Assembly: GCF_947502415.1 (NCBI RefSeq)
Contig: NZ_CANMZV010000001.1
Coordinates: 62,001 to 126,000, forward strand
Direction: 5' to 3'
Source of the DNA: an uncultured Photobacterium sp.
GTDB lineage: Bacteria > Pseudomonadota > Gammaproteobacteria > Enterobacterales > Vibrionaceae
Length of the DNA: 64,000 bases
Part shown: positions 55,269-64,000 of the stretch, in pieces
How positions within the stretch are numbered: the first letter of the stretch is position 1
Layout of the letters: every line of letters starts with the position of its first letter
Notes under the pieces: generated by a model
Databases searched by the model: none
What the model saw: only the letters and a program-made list of their open reading frames with translations
What the model was told of the DNA's origin: nothing
Translations under genes and position numbers: made by a program

Positions 55269-56951
55269 TCAGAACTCAGCTTCAACCTGGAATCGCATTT
55301 GTTCATGGCTAATAGGGTGGTGTAGTTCTAGCATCTCTGCATGGAGATGAAGGCGATCCGCTTTAACACCATAAAGATCATCGCCAACCATAGGTGTTTG
55401 TAATCCCTGGATGTGGGCACAATGGACTCGTAACTGGTGGGTGCGGCCTGTTTTTGGGTATAGATGTACCTTTGTTTTATTGTTTACCCGTTCGATGACT
55501 TCCCACGTAGTTTCTGCCGGCTTACCGTGTTGATAGCAAACTAATTGGCGTGGTCTGTCGTTCAGGTCTCCGCGAAGTGGCAGGTTGATGATGCCTGCAT
55601 CCTGTTCGATAACACCGTCCAGCAGAGCGACATAACGCTTCTGTACTGTGCGCTGGATAAACTGCTTCTGCAGGCTCTTGTTGGCTCTTTTTGTTAGGGC
55701 AATGACCATTAATCCCGATGTAGACATATCTAATCGGTGGACGATAAGCGGGCCTGTGGCTTTCGGGAAGCGTTGCTTCATTCGCCGGTAAACGGAATCT
55801 TCGATTGTTTTTCCTGGTACAGATAAGAATTCGGCCGGTTTGTTGACCACCGCCATGTCCGCGTCTTCATAAATCACTTCAACCTGCTTACCTTCCCCCG
55901 GATTGGTCAGCAGCGGGTTTTCATCAACGTCTAAACCAACCAGCATATGTGCCAGAATCGGCTGGCACTTACCTTGGCAGGCTGGGTAGAAGTTCTTGTG
56001 TTGTCTGATTTCCGATTTCGGCGACGAACCCCACCAAAATTCAGCCATCGCCAGTGGTTTCATTCCCCACTTAAATGCATATTGAAGCAGCTTAGGGGCG
56101 GCACACTCGCCAGCAGCAGCCGGTGGTACACCCTGCGCGGTGTTGACGAAAAGCTCACCAAGATCTTTTTCCTCACCGAGGATATTGAGAAAACGGTATT
56201 GCTCAAATAGTCTTTTCTGTAAATCAGCAGACAGATTTTTGCGTTTTTCTTTAAGTTGTTCGATTTCTTTAGTCAGCAATTCAAGCTGCTGCTGAGCGTG
56301 TTGAATACTCGCGTCACATTCCAGCTTCAGATCCCGTAGCTGAAGTTTTTCGATGATACTTTCCTGACTGAGCTGGTTTTTAACTGTCTCAAGCTCTTCA
56401 CCACATAGTTCAGCTTTCGCTGCCGCTCTTTTCGCCTTTCTGGTTTTTCGGGCTTCGATCATTTTACTGCGGTGAGCTTCAATCTGTTCATTGGCTGTTT
56501 GTTGTGCCATAGACAGCGCTTGCGTTAGCTCATTGAGTTGCGGATTAGCTTCCAGCGTTTTTATCTGAGCGTTAATACCGTTGATCTCATCTTGCCCGGT
56601 CAGGAAAAAGCTGTTTTCGGTCAGCATGTCGAACACTGGTGGAACAAAATGCGGCAACAGGTTTTTCTCTGCCATTTTGCCGGAAAAAGCCGATAAATAG
56701 CCGATCTCACCATGTTTATTCTCCACCAGAAGCACACCAAACATTTTACCGACCGCAGTGCCAGTATCACCATTAAGACCAAAGTTATGCTGCCAGTTGG
56801 TTTGAGTTTCCAGGTGCTCTTGAAGCTCTTTTGCTGCCAGCATACATAACGGGTGAGGCTCATAGTAAAACGGGAAAGTGAACCGTTCCGGCATATTGAA
56901 TGAGTCGATAGTGGCTTTAAAAGGTGTAAAGCAGTGTTCCGGGGAGTGCAT
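55269..56951 (-). CDS. RluA-family pseudouridine synthase with a long N-terminal region
   Basis: 560 residues, much longer than RluA/RluC. Residues about 350-545 are the synthase domain with the catalytic Asp in LIVHRLDMSTSGLM, then KRYVALLDG and GRTHQLRVHCAH. Residues about 120-260 are a long Glu/Lys/Gln coiled coil and residues 1-120 form an extra domain of unknown role (PFYYEPHPLCMLAAKELQEH). The same long architecture, from memory, occurs in other Vibrionaceae, so it is not a recent fusion. It modifies uridines in rRNA or tRNA; the target base is unknown. Confidence 0.9.
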   Translation of the reverse strand: MHSPEHCFTPFKATIDSFNMPERFTFPFYYEPHPLCMLAAKELQEHLETQTNWQHNFGLNGDTGTAVGKMFGVLLVENKHGEIGYLSAFSGKMAEKNLLPHFVPPVFDMLTENSFFLTGQDEINGINAQIKTLEANPQLNELTQALSMAQQTANEQIEAHRSKMIEARKTRKAKRAAAKAELCGEELETVKNQLSQESIIEKLQLRDLKLECDASIQHAQQQLELLTKEIEQLKEKRKNLSADLQKRLFEQYRFLNILGEEKDLGELFVNTAQGVPPAAAGECAAPKLLQYAFKWGMKPLAMAEFWWGSSPKSEIRQHKNFYPACQGKCQPILAHMLVGLDVDENPLLTNPGEGKQVEVIYEDADMAVVNKPAEFLSVPGKTIEDSVYRRMKQRFPKATGPLIVHRLDMSTSGLMVIALTKRANKSLQKQFIQRTVQKRYVALLDGVIEQDAGIINLPLRGDLNDRPRQLVCYQHGKPAETTWEVIERVNNKTKVHLYPKTGRTHQLRVHCAHIQGLQTPMVGDDLYGVKADRLHLHAEMLELHHPISHEQMRFQVEAEF

Positions 56952-57120
56952 AGGCTGATCTATTGTGATGAACGTTTAGCCACACAAGACAATGCTTGAT
57001 TGGCGATTAAGACTGGCAATTCTAACCTTTCATTGGTGAGATAGCACTAAGGGATGTTTTTCTAATTTAATTCTTCTTAAATCAATCTTTATTTTAAAAA
57101 TCCAACTCGGATCTGTTTTC

Positions 57121-57156
57121 AATATGCGATATATACTTTACTATATATCGCATATT
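57121..57156. promoter_or_regulatory. Perfect ModE-type operator before modABC
   Basis: AATATGCGATATATA (57121-57135), CTTTAC, TATATATCGCATATT (57142-57156): a perfect 15-bp inverted repeat with a six-base centre, containing the ModE core CGATATATA/TATATATCG. It ends 25 bases before the modA ATG, so ModE-molybdate binding would block the promoter. Confidence 0.85.
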
Positions 57157-57181
57157 GAGTGTACTGACATTAGAGGAAGTT

Positions 57182-57952
57182 ATGAATAAGCGCTTGTTAA
57201 CCTGCCTGTTTTCTGTAAGTTGTGTTCTTGGTGTGTCGAATCCGGCATGGGCTGCGGATAAGGTGACTATCTTTGCTGCGGCATCGTTGACTAACGCTAT
57301 GAATGAAGTGGCGGCGGTATACAAGGAAAAAACAGGCATGAAGTCAACGCTTTCATTTGCTTCGTCATCTACCCTTGCCAGACAGATTGCGCAAGGGGCA
57401 CCTGCTGATATTTATTTATCTGCGAATGAAAAGTGGATGGATTATGTTGAGAAGCAACAAGCCATTGAGCCGCAGTCGCGTAAAAGCCTGCTGAAAAACA
57501 GCTTGGTGCTGGTGGCTCCTGATGCTTATCCGGCCGATAAAATTGAAGTAAATGCTTCGTGGGATATAGCTAAGGCACTCGATGGAACGCGTTTAGCGAC
57601 GGGCGATCCGAAGCATGTGCCAGCTGGTATCTATGCTAAAGAGTCACTGGAAAATATTGGACTATGGCAGAAGGCATCGCCATTGCTGGCGCGGGCAAAT
57701 AATGTTCGCTCGGCATTGTTATTGGTAGAAAAACAGGAAGCGATGCTTGGGATCGTGTATAAAACAGATGCCTTGATTTCCGATAAGGTAAAAGTGGTTG
57801 CTGAGCTGCCGAATAATAGCCATGCTGCGATCACATACCCTATCGCTATAGTGAAAGATAAGTCTGACGAACAAGTTGAAGCTTATTATGAGTTCCTACA
57901 GTCTGATCAAGCGCGCGAGATTTTTGAGAAATACGGCTTTGGAGTTAACTAA
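57182..57952 (+). CDS. modA: Molybdate-binding periplasmic protein ModA
   Basis: 256 residues from the ATG at 57182, with GAGGAAG upstream; an earlier in-frame start at 57155 overlaps the operator and lacks a ribosome-binding site. Signal peptide about residues 1-24 (ending SNPAWAA). Molybdate-binding ModA motifs: FAAASLTNAMNEV, SFASSSTLARQIAQGAPADIYLSA, and TGDPKHVPAGIYAKESLE. It delivers molybdate (or tungstate) to ModB. First gene of modABC. Confidence 0.94.
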   Translation: MNKRLLTCLFSVSCVLGVSNPAWAADKVTIFAAASLTNAMNEVAAVYKEKTGMKSTLSFASSSTLARQIAQGAPADIYLSANEKWMDYVEKQQAIEPQSRKSLLKNSLVLVAPDAYPADKIEVNASWDIAKALDGTRLATGDPKHVPAGIYAKESLENIGLWQKASPLLARANNVRSALLLVEKQEAMLGIVYKTDALISDKVKVVAELPNNSHAAITYPIAIVKDKSDEQVEAYYEFLQSDQAREIFEKYGFGVN

Positions 57953-57954
57953 GC

Positions 57955-58647
57955 GTGCTAACAGAATACGAGCTGCAGGCCCTGCAGCTTAGTTTGAAAA
58001 TTTCGGGAGTGGCAGTGCTGGTAAGCCTGCCACTTGGCATTTTATGTGCGTGGATGCTGGCTCGTTGTCAGTTTTATGGAAAAGCAATTTTAGATGGCAT
58101 TGTTCATTTGCCGTTGGTTCTCCCTCCTGTTGTTATTGGATACCTGCTGCTTTCTTTGATGGGGCGTCAGGGAGTAATAGGTAAAACCTTGTATGACTGG
58201 TTCGGGCTAACGTTTAGTTTCAGTTGGCGCGGGGCGGTGATTGCTGTGGCGGTGGTTTCTTTTCCTTTAATGGTGCGGTCTATTCGGCTGGCTCTCGAAA
58301 GTGTAGATCTCAAACTGGAGCAGGCAGCCCGTACACTGGGTGCTAGCCCGCTGAAAGTATTTTTCACTATTACTTTACCGCTGACATTACCGGGAATTTT
58401 AACCGGTGCTATTCTGGCCTTTGCCCGAGCGTTGGGTGAATTTGGAGCCACGATCACGTTCGTATCGAATATTCCCGGCGAGACACAGACAATCCCTCTG
58501 GCTATGTTTTCCTTTATTGAAACGCCGGGAGCCGAAACCGAAGCTGCCCGTTTGTGTGTTATCGCCATTGTTATAGCGCTGGCTTCTCTGCTGGTGTCTG
58601 AACTTCTTGCCCGAATTGCCCGTAAGCGGTTGGAAACGCAATGTTAG
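57955..58647 (+). CDS. modB: Molybdate ABC permease ModB
   Basis: 230 residues with five membrane segments. The permease EAA loop reads ARTLGASPLKVFFTITLPLT with ILAFARALGEFGATITF after it. The start is a GTG at 57955, two bases after the modA stop codon. Its stop codon overlaps the start of modC. It forms the inner-membrane channel. Confidence 0.94.
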   Translation: MLTEYELQALQLSLKISGVAVLVSLPLGILCAWMLARCQFYGKAILDGIVHLPLVLPPVVIGYLLLSLMGRQGVIGKTLYDWFGLTFSFSWRGAVIAVAVVSFPLMVRSIRLALESVDLKLEQAARTLGASPLKVFFTITLPLTLPGILTGAILAFARALGEFGATITFVSNIPGETQTIPLAMFSFIETPGAETEAARLCVIAIVIALASLLVSELLARIARKRLETQC

Positions 58648-59720
58648 CAATAGATGTACAAAAACAGCTGGGTGATCTTCAGCTTGATATAAAACTGGAT
58701 CTCCCAATGCAGGGGATCACGGCAATATTTGGTCGCTCCGGTACTGGCAAGACGTCCCTTATTAATGTACTCAGTGGTTTGAGTAAGCCTGACAGTGGCT
58801 CAATTAAGCTTGGCGACCATGTATTGTGTGATAGTGATAAAGGGATTTTCCTACCACCGGAAAAACGCCGTATCGGGTATGTATTCCAGGACGCCCGTTT
58901 GTTTCCTCATTATACCGTTGCCGGTAACCTGACTTACGGCTGTCGTGATAAAGATGAAGTACACTTTGACGATGTGGTTCGATTGCTGGGTATTGAGGGT
59001 TTATTGCAACGTTACCCTTCATCATTGTCTGGCGGTGAAAAGCAACGGGTGGCTATTGGGCGGGCATTGCTGACAAAGCCGGATATGTTGTTGATGGATG
59101 AACCCTTGGCTTCTCTGGATTTGCCGCGTAAGCAGGAGCTGATGCCATATCTGGAGAAGTTGGCGAAAGAAGTGAACACGCCAATTATTTATGTTACCCA
59201 TAGCTTGGATGAGATTTTGCGACTGGCCGATCATATGGCGATGATTAATCAGGGTAAGGTCGTGATTTCAGGCCATGTAAACAGTGTGTGGGGATCTCCT
59301 GAGATGAGGCCATGGTTACCTGCCAGGGAGCAGAGCTCACTGATCACTGCCAGGGTAAATCATAACCATCCGAAATATGCTCTAACTCAGGTGATGCTTA
59401 ACCATAATGCTTGTTTGTGGGTGAGTAAGCTAAGTCGTGCCCGTGGTGAGTGGGTGAGGGTACGTATTCACTCGAATGATGTCTCGATCACTAAGTTGAA
59501 GCCAGGACATACCAGTATCCGTAATATCCTTGACGGTCGTGTTGATAAGATTCTACCTGTTGATGATGATGAAAAGGTGGCAGTTCGCCTGCGTGTGGGT
59601 GAAGCCAATATATGGGCGAACATTACGCTTTGGGCGGCGGATGAGCTAGAGCTTACGGTCGGTGATGAAGTGTTTGCTCAAATAAAAGGGGTAAGTGTTA
59701 CCCAGGATGATTTGGCATAA
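58641..59720 (+). CDS. modC: Molybdate ABC ATPase ModC
   Basis: 359 residues. Walker A FGRSGTGKTSL (near residue 31), Q-loop YVFQDARLFPHY, signature LSGGEKQRVAIGRALL, Walker B LLMDEPLASLD, and a C-terminal TOBE domain (about 290-355) that can bind molybdate and regulate activity. The ATG overlaps the modB stop codon by 7 bases. It powers molybdate uptake, in contrast with the shorter ATPase of the ModD-linked system, which lacks TOBE. Confidence 0.95.
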   Translation: MLAIDVQKQLGDLQLDIKLDLPMQGITAIFGRSGTGKTSLINVLSGLSKPDSGSIKLGDHVLCDSDKGIFLPPEKRRIGYVFQDARLFPHYTVAGNLTYGCRDKDEVHFDDVVRLLGIEGLLQRYPSSLSGGEKQRVAIGRALLTKPDMLLMDEPLASLDLPRKQELMPYLEKLAKEVNTPIIYVTHSLDEILRLADHMAMINQGKVVISGHVNSVWGSPEMRPWLPAREQSSLITARVNHNHPKYALTQVMLNHNACLWVSKLSRARGEWVRVRIHSNDVSITKLKPGHTSIRNILDGRVDKILPVDDDEKVAVRLRVGEANIWANITLWAADELELTVGDEVFAQIKGVSVTQDDLA

Positions 59721-59752
59721 GGCAATTTAAGACTGTGTTATTCACTCAATAC

Positions 59753-59836
59753 TAAAAAAGTGAGAGACTTTTTTGTATAGACCACAAATAATCACCATCA
59801 ATTATTTATCGAGGTGTATTATTTTGTGGTCTTTTT
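59753..59836 (+). terminator. Terminator region of modABC
   Basis: A first small hairpin (AAAAAAGT/ACTTTTTT, about 59753-59773) is followed by a long one: AGACCACAAATAATCACC from 59779 pairs with GGTGTATTATTTTGTGGTCT ending at 59832, with one bulge, and then a T run. This is a strong intrinsic terminator. Confidence 0.85.
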
Positions 59837-60247
59837 AATGCTGCAATATATAGCATAGTGCTAACTTTTAATTTGCCACTTTTATTTTATGACATAATCA
59901 AGGATGTCATTTACTATCATTTTATACATCAATGTATAAATTAAAATACATTGTGTGGAAAATAATTTCTTTTAATTAATTGTTTGAATTATATAGTTTT
60001 AAAAATTTGTTTTGTGATCTTGAACAATACAATTGTTTGTAAATTGTTTGTCAGGATACTTAAAAAGTAACCGTTGCATATTGAAGTGTTCAGCTCTGAG
60101 TCAGTATATTGTCCCCACGTTGATACTGATGCGAATATTAGTATCAAAACTAATCTAAGTTTTCTTAATATACTTTTTTGCTGTTAGATACCCATATAAG
60201 TTTATTTTGAAATCATTGGTTCAATAAGACATATACTGGATGTACCC
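59837..60247. other. AT-rich intergenic region before the CAP lipoprotein gene
   Basis: About 410 bases, markedly AT-rich, between the modC terminator and the CAP gene. No gene or clear repeat. It should contain the CAP gene promoter. Confidence 0.5.
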
Positions 60248-60892
60248 ATGCGAAAACTATCACTTCTATTAATTTCGATGTTTGTTGTAACTGGTTGTGG
60301 TTCAGGCGGTGGTTCTGAGAGCGGCACAGTTACAGATAATGGTTCATCAAATACAAGCTCTAATGTAGTCAATTCTGGTGATACTAATACCGGTGGTAGC
60401 AGCAGCGGTTCTTCCAGTAGCAATGATGGTAATACACCATCTAACCCAACCATTCCAACACCAGATCCAAACAGTAGCTTAGCTGATCAGATGCTAGCTG
60501 CGGTGAATGCGGCACGCGCTCAGGCTCGAAGCTGTGGTGGTGAGATGATGCCGGCAGTAGGGCCACTGACATGGGATTACTCTTTAGAGCAGGCTGCATT
60601 TGTTCACTCAAGCAACATGGCTAACTACAACTTCTTTAGCCATACGGGGCAAGATGGTACTCAGCCAGCCGACCGTGTAAGCGCTCAGGGTTATAACTGG
60701 CGTTCTGTAGGTGAAAATATTGCGGCAGGGCAGAAAGATGTTAGTGCTGTTATGACTTCATGGCTGAACAGCCCCGGCCACTGTAAGAACATCATGAGTG
60801 CTAACTATACTCAGATGGGCGCAGCATCAGTGACTAACTCAGGTTCGCAATACGGTATTTATTGGACGCAGAATTTCGCTCGCCCACGTTAA
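60248..60892 (+). CDS. CAP/SCP-domain lipoprotein
   Basis: 214 residues. Lipoprotein signal ending Val-Thr-Gly-Cys (Cys17), a Ser/Gly/Asn-rich flexible spacer (about 18-75), then a CAP domain with HSSNMANYNFFSHTG, GENIAAG, SPGHCKNIMSANY and YWTQNF: the two His and two Glu-type residues of the CAP cavity are present. Such proteins are surface-exposed and may bind sterols, lipids or peptidoglycan; here the role is unknown. A terminator follows. Confidence 0.9.
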   Translation: MRKLSLLLISMFVVTGCGSGGGSESGTVTDNGSSNTSSNVVNSGDTNTGGSSSGSSSSNDGNTPSNPTIPTPDPNSSLADQMLAAVNAARAQARSCGGEMMPAVGPLTWDYSLEQAAFVHSSNMANYNFFSHTGQDGTQPADRVSAQGYNWRSVGENIAAGQKDVSAVMTSWLNSPGHCKNIMSANYTQMGAASVTNSGSQYGIYWTQNFARPR

Positions 60893-60902
60893 TATCCGAC
60901 AA

Positions 60903-60931
60903 GTCGTTGAGTAACATTTAGTCTCAACGAC
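60903..60931 (+). terminator. First hairpin after the CAP gene
   Basis: GTCGTTGAG (60903-60911) pairs with CTCAACGAC (60923-60931) with an 11-base loop; no T run. A better terminator follows at 60977. Confidence 0.45.
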
Positions 60932-60976
60932 TATCCAGTATTATGATTTAAGTGCTTTAGAAAGCAGAATCACTTG

Positions 60977-61005
60977 GCCGTCACTAAAATAGTGGCGGCT
61001 TTTTT
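60977..61005 (+). terminator. Intrinsic terminator of the CAP lipoprotein gene
   Basis: GCCGTCACTA (60977-60986) pairs with TAGTGGCGGC (60990-60999; one G-T pair) and is followed by TTTTTT. Confidence 0.88.
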
Positions 61006-61083
61006 AATGGGCGTTGGGACAGAAATAGTATGGAGGGGGGAGATGATATCGAGGTATTTTCCTAATAGGCTGGACATATTTGA

Positions 61084-61105
61084 GCCTGGAGTTGTTACTC
61101 CAGGC
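61084..61105 (-). terminator. Hairpin downstream of the small membrane protein gene
   Basis: GCCTGGAGT and ACTCCAGGC form a perfect 9-bp stem with a TGTT loop close to the stop codon of the minus-strand gene. It lacks a clear T run. Confidence 0.5.
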
Positions 61106-61122
61106 CAAACATTGCTTTTAAG

Positions 61123-61404
61123 TTAGTGGCTGGCACTGGCTTTTCTTGCCGCTTCCAGACGGAACGCTTTGACTTCTGAAACCCATTGCGGACGGTTGAT
61201 AAATTTACCGATGAAGTAAAACGGGATCAGGAAGACAAATAGCGGGATAGATTCGTGAAGATACGTTGAGGCTAAAGCTTCTTCATGGGAGAAATAATTA
61301 AGCACAGCCAAAACGTCAAAAATCATTGCCAGAGTTACTAAAATGGCGGAGATAACCAAGGCGAGGCCAAGAATATCCCTAAAGTACAGCTTAGATGCTT
61401 TCAT
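61123..61404 (-). CDS. Small two-helix membrane protein
   Basis: 93 residues from the ATG at 61402-61404, preceded by GAGGGAAC; a longer frame adds eight residues without a start signal. Two membrane segments (about 12-36 and 52-72) flank a short periplasmic loop (LNYFSHEEALASTYLH). The C-terminus is basic. I recognise no family; a membrane or stress protein of unknown role is the most that can be said. Confidence 0.7.
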   Translation of the reverse strand: MKASKLYFRDILGLALVISAILVTLAMIFDVLAVLNYFSHEEALASTYLHESIPLFVFLIPFYFIGKFINRPQWVSEVKAFRLEAARKASASH

Positions 61405-61624
61405 ATTTGTTCCCTCAATACATTGCAACTAAATAAATATACCCTCAATCGCATATTAAAAATTGAGATATGTCATACAATAATGAGAGGAAAATGAAAA
61501 CATAGATTTAACGTATGTTACATGAGCCGCAAAAAAGAGTTATTTGGCTTGTTTTAAAGCCAGAGGTTGTGGGCCTCTGCCTGAGGTTCATTATTGAAAT
61601 AGGTGGTTTAACGGAAAAATCGGC

Positions 61625-62302
61625 TTACAGTGCCCATCTGAATGCTTGATGAAATATAGATTTACCATTATTACTGATGACTTGGCCATGTGAGAGGATT
61701 ACACGGTCAAAGGGCCAGGTAAGTATTTCTTGTAATGATTGCCGCAGACGGGTTTTATCTTTGAAGGTCATCCGCCAGTAAAGAGGCATTCCCGGTGAAT
61801 GATAGCAGCCATTTATCAGCGCAAGGGCGGTTGTCAGAATACTTGGTGAGGGCTTTAACCAGGCCAGGGTGTCACCGACGATCAAAGTTTGTGACTCGGG
61901 ATCGCAAAAGACCACCTCCTCCATTTGATCGCTTCCCCTCAGTAGAGTTTGGTATAGCTGGTGGCGCCACAGGGTTGGGGTTTGTGCGCTTAAGGCATCG
62001 TCAAACGCCAGATCGGTCCGTTTATGCTGAAGGCCGGGTGGGGCAAAGAAATAGGCTTCCGGATAGGCCAGCCACCATTCTGAAAGGAAAAGGTGGTGGT
62101 TCATATTGGGGGTGACAATAGCGTAGACCTGTCCAAGCTTGCTCAGTTCCAACTGAAGTTGGGTCGTGAGTTGAATGGGGGAGTGGATCAGCAGCTTGCC
62201 ATTACCCAGCCGGATGATGGTCATACGGGCACCGACAGGAATGCCGTTCACTTTGAACGGCATGTCCTGATACCAGATTCGATTGTTGCTCCATTCAATC
62301 AT
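61625..62302 (-). CDS. DUF4336 protein (metallo-beta-lactamase-like fold)
   Basis: 225 residues matching the DUF4336 pattern: VNGIPVGARMTIIRL, GKLLIHSPIQL, and YAIVTPNMNHHLFLSEW, where a His-His replaces the usual HxHxDH motif, then GDTLAWLKPSP and VILSHGQVI. These proteins have a metallo-beta-lactamase-type core but probably not the full metal site, so enzymatic activity is uncertain. It is on the same strand as malT, with a MITE-like element between them. Confidence 0.85.
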   Translation of the reverse strand: MIEWSNNRIWYQDMPFKVNGIPVGARMTIIRLGNGKLLIHSPIQLTTQLQLELSKLGQVYAIVTPNMNHHLFLSEWWLAYPEAYFFAPPGLQHKRTDLAFDDALSAQTPTLWRHQLYQTLLRGSDQMEEVVFCDPESQTLIVGDTLAWLKPSPSILTTALALINGCYHSPGMPLYWRMTFKDKTRLRQSLQEILTWPFDRVILSHGQVISNNGKSIFHQAFRWAL

Positions 62303-62321
62303 AGGTCATCCTTAACCTTTG

Positions 62322-62391
62322 ATACCAATTAGCATAAGTATTTGATTTTTCTTGCGCAACTATCTGAACACCTACTTATCCAGATTGGTAT
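62322..62391. repeat. MITE-like element with 19-bp terminal inverted repeats
   Basis: Left arm ATACCAATTAGCATAAGTA (62322-62340) and right arm TACTTATCCAGATTGGTAT (62373-62391) are reverse complements at 15 of 19 positions. The 70-base length, sharp ends and placement between genes fit a miniature inverted-repeat element; similar sequences are, from memory, scattered in Photobacterium and Vibrio. Confidence 0.65.
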
Positions 62392-62407
62392 GTTGAGCTT
62401 CGAAAAA

Positions 62408-64000
62408 TCAGAAGCCCATTAGCTTGAGTAAGTTTTCCGCTGTCTCTATCGCTTGCTGGCGGTTTGCAATATTCAGCTTTTGGTAGAGGTTACGGATATG
62501 AGTTTTAATGGTGGTTGAGGCCACATCAAGCTCAGAGGCAATTTGTTCATTGCTATAACCAGTATAAATCAGCCCGAGTACCTGCCATTCTCGCTGGGTT
62601 AGCGGGCTGGTTCGGATGAGTTCAGGGACATCCGGTAGGTTCAGTAGTTTTTCAACAAAACTTTCATCAAAGTGAACCGAGCGATTGCGCTCTTTACTGG
62701 TCATTTCCCGTAGCAGTTGTCGCGCTCGGTGTAGTTCAAGTTCGTTAAGAGCTCGGGTGTCAACTAACTCTTGCAGCAGATCGTAGATTTCACTGCCGTC
62801 ACAGAGGAAAATCCCTACCATCCCCGTGCTATTGGTTAGAATCAGCGCCTCTTTAAGTTGTGTAAGTGCATCTTCGCGACTTCCCATACGCTTGCTTAAC
62901 ACCGCTTGTACCACAAGGTTACGATTTTTGTCTGTGATCAGATTGTGATTATCACAATGTTCCTGCAGCATTTTTAATATGCTTTGCGAGCGTTCCTGCT
63001 CACCCACGTTCAGGCAGGCGCGGGCAATATTACGCCACTGGAGCTGTTGGAAGTGGTTGCATGCACCTTCCGGTTCCTCGGCTTGCTTCAGCCAAGTCTG
63101 GATACTGTCCACCGTGCCGGTATTTTGCCAGTGGAACAGGTTTGCTAGATCGGTATTGGCACGCCAGTCGATATGGTAATCGGTGCGCTCCATCATGCTA
63201 TTACAGAGCTCCAGATATCGGGCGGCTTTGTCTTGCTCGCCACGGGTAACGGCGATTCGTGCCAGCATAGAGTAAGCGTGAAGTGATTTGGTCTCATCGA
63301 AAGGAGCCAGGACTTCCAGGCTTTTCAGCGCCGCCTCTTCAGCTTCGTCAAGACGGTTCCAGCACCATAGAATTTGGGCGCGGAGGCGTAGAAGGAACTC
63401 GTGCAACGGTACTTGTTGCAGGTGTTGTTCCTTAACCAGTTTGAATGCCTGTTCCAGCAGTTCATAGGCAGACTGAACATACCCTTGGGCCAGTAGAATT
63501 TCACTCTGCTGAAGGATTGCCCAAAGAGCCTGGTGGTAAACATGATACTGACGAGCCATTTTTTCAGTCTGCTGCATCATTGGCAGCGCCCGGCTAAGGT
63601 TACCCAGGCAGTGGTGTACTTCACCGACTACCGAGGTAGCTACGATCCGGCTACGGTAGGTCGTTGAAGGTAGTTGGCCCAAGGCCAGTTCAGACAGAAT
63701 AAGGGCATCTTCAGGTTTGCTCTGGTTAATTGCAACCTGAGCTCGCAGGGCATTGAATTCCCCTTGTAGCGCATCATCCAGTGTGATGTTGTGCTTATGC
63801 ATTTCAGCTTCTGCTTCAGCGATAAGATCGCCTACATCGTTATAGCGATGCTGGCTCTGGATCAGCCAAAGTCGAAGCAGGGCAAGGCGGGGAGTGCTGA
63901 ATAGTTTGTCTCTGCTAAGGGCGTCAATAGAGTCTTGTAACAGCTTCAACTCGCCATGATGGAACATTTCCCAACCGTGTTCGGAGAGGATCTGGATTGA
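62408..64000 (-). CDS. malT: Maltose regulon activator MalT, C-terminal part
   Basis: The last 530 residues of MalT; the gene continues past the right edge, so the N-terminal ATPase/NOD domain is missing here. TPR-like helical repeats (about the first 400 visible residues) form the arm that carries maltotriose sensing, and the C-terminus is a LuxR-type DNA-binding domain with [20 protein letters not shown] and [20 protein letters not shown], nearly identical to E. coli MalT. It activates maltose and maltodextrin genes. The frame stays open from 63967 to the window edge. Confidence 0.95.
   Translation of the reverse strand, partial: SIQILSEHGWEMFHHGELKLLQDSIDALSRDKLFSTPRLALLRLWLIQSQHRYNDVGDLIAEAEAEMHKHNITLDDALQGEFNALRAQVAINQSKPEDALILSELALGQLPSTTYRSRIVATSVVGEVHHCLGNLSRALPMMQQTEKMARQYHVYHQALWAILQQSEILLAQGYVQSAYELLEQAFKLVKEQHLQQVPLHEFLLRLRAQILWCWNRLDEAEEAALKSLEVLAPFDETKSLHAYSMLARIAVTRGEQDKAARYLELCNSMMERTDYHIDWRANTDLANLFHWQNTGTVDSIQTWLKQAEEPEGACNHFQQLQWRNIARACLNVGEQERSQSILKMLQEHCDNHNLITDKNRNLVVQAVLSKRMGSREDALTQLKEALILTNSTGMVGIFLCDGSEIYDLLQELVDTRALNELELHRARQLLREMTSKERNRSVHFDESFVEKLLNLPDVPELIRTSPLTQREWQVLGLIYTGYSNEQIASELDVASTTIKTHIRNLYQKLNIANRQQAIETAENLLKLMGF

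Noticed and set aside
55269-56951. RluA protein as a novel recent gene fusion
   Set aside because: The long N-terminal region with coiled coil is, from memory, a standing architecture in related bacteria rather than a new fusion.
1-64000. CRISPR arrays, tRNA or rRNA genes, prophage or conjugation genes
   Set aside because: No regularly spaced direct repeats, no cloverleaf-like sequences and no phage or transfer genes were seen on either strand.

Overview
The window reads as a piece of a Vibrionaceae chromosome, most like Photobacterium or a close relative. This is inferred from the mix of families (DUF3392, YwbE, a TIGR04219-type outer-membrane protein, MalT, 2-hydroxycarboxylate transporter with CitAB-type control, CSS-EAL protein, several chemoreceptors) and from two intergenic palindromic repeats of a kind I associate with Vibrionaceae. 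No database search was possible. There are no rRNA or tRNA genes, no CRISPR array and no prophage; the one insertion sequence is a decayed IS1-type element.

Layout. 0-4 kb: two lipoproteins, NAD malic enzyme, DUF3392 protein. 4-8 kb: a patch with intact arfB, a DEAD-box helicase, YwbE and two unrecognised genes, closed by the decayed remnant of a second arfB. 8-13.7 kb: an aspartoacylase-like gene and a four-gene operon (glutamine-synthetase-like ligase, aldehyde dehydrogenase, iron alcohol dehydrogenase, class I amidotransferase) that fits a gamma-glutamylation route for an amino alcohol. 14-18 kb: cytochrome c fusion, DNA alkylation repair protein, MaoC hydratase, serine hydrolase. 18-28 kb: signalling block of one EAL phosphodiesterase and three chemoreceptors around a pair of bacterioferritin genes with complementary active sites. 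28-36.8 kb: Lon-like protease, PHP protein, third ferritin-like protein, outer-membrane protein, cytochrome P450, flippase-like protein. 36.8-38.8 kb: a SigZ-type sigma factor with a permease and a CxxC thioredoxin-like protein, with a good candidate ECF promoter between them. 39-46 kb: carboxylate and osmolyte uptake (BCCT carrier, orphan TRAP binding protein, CitAB two-component pair, CitS/MaeN-type symporter).

46-60 kb carries two molybdate-type ABC systems. One is linked to ModD and ends in a truncated HAD-phosphatase remnant; the other is a classical modABC. Each has a ModE-type inverted repeat upstream, although modE is not in the window. Between them lie a SRAP protein, a D-aminoacylase-like hydrolase, the IS1 remnant, a CsaA-type tRNA-binding protein with an overlapping partner gene, and an RluA-family pseudouridine synthase. 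The right end holds a CAP-domain lipoprotein, a small membrane protein, a DUF4336 protein, a MITE-like element and the 3' part of malT.

The strongest leads are the gamma-glutamyl operon, the bacterioferritin pair with split heme and ferroxidase sites, the intact and dead arfB copies, the SigZ promoter with a leader peptide, and the two ModE-boxed oxyanion systems.
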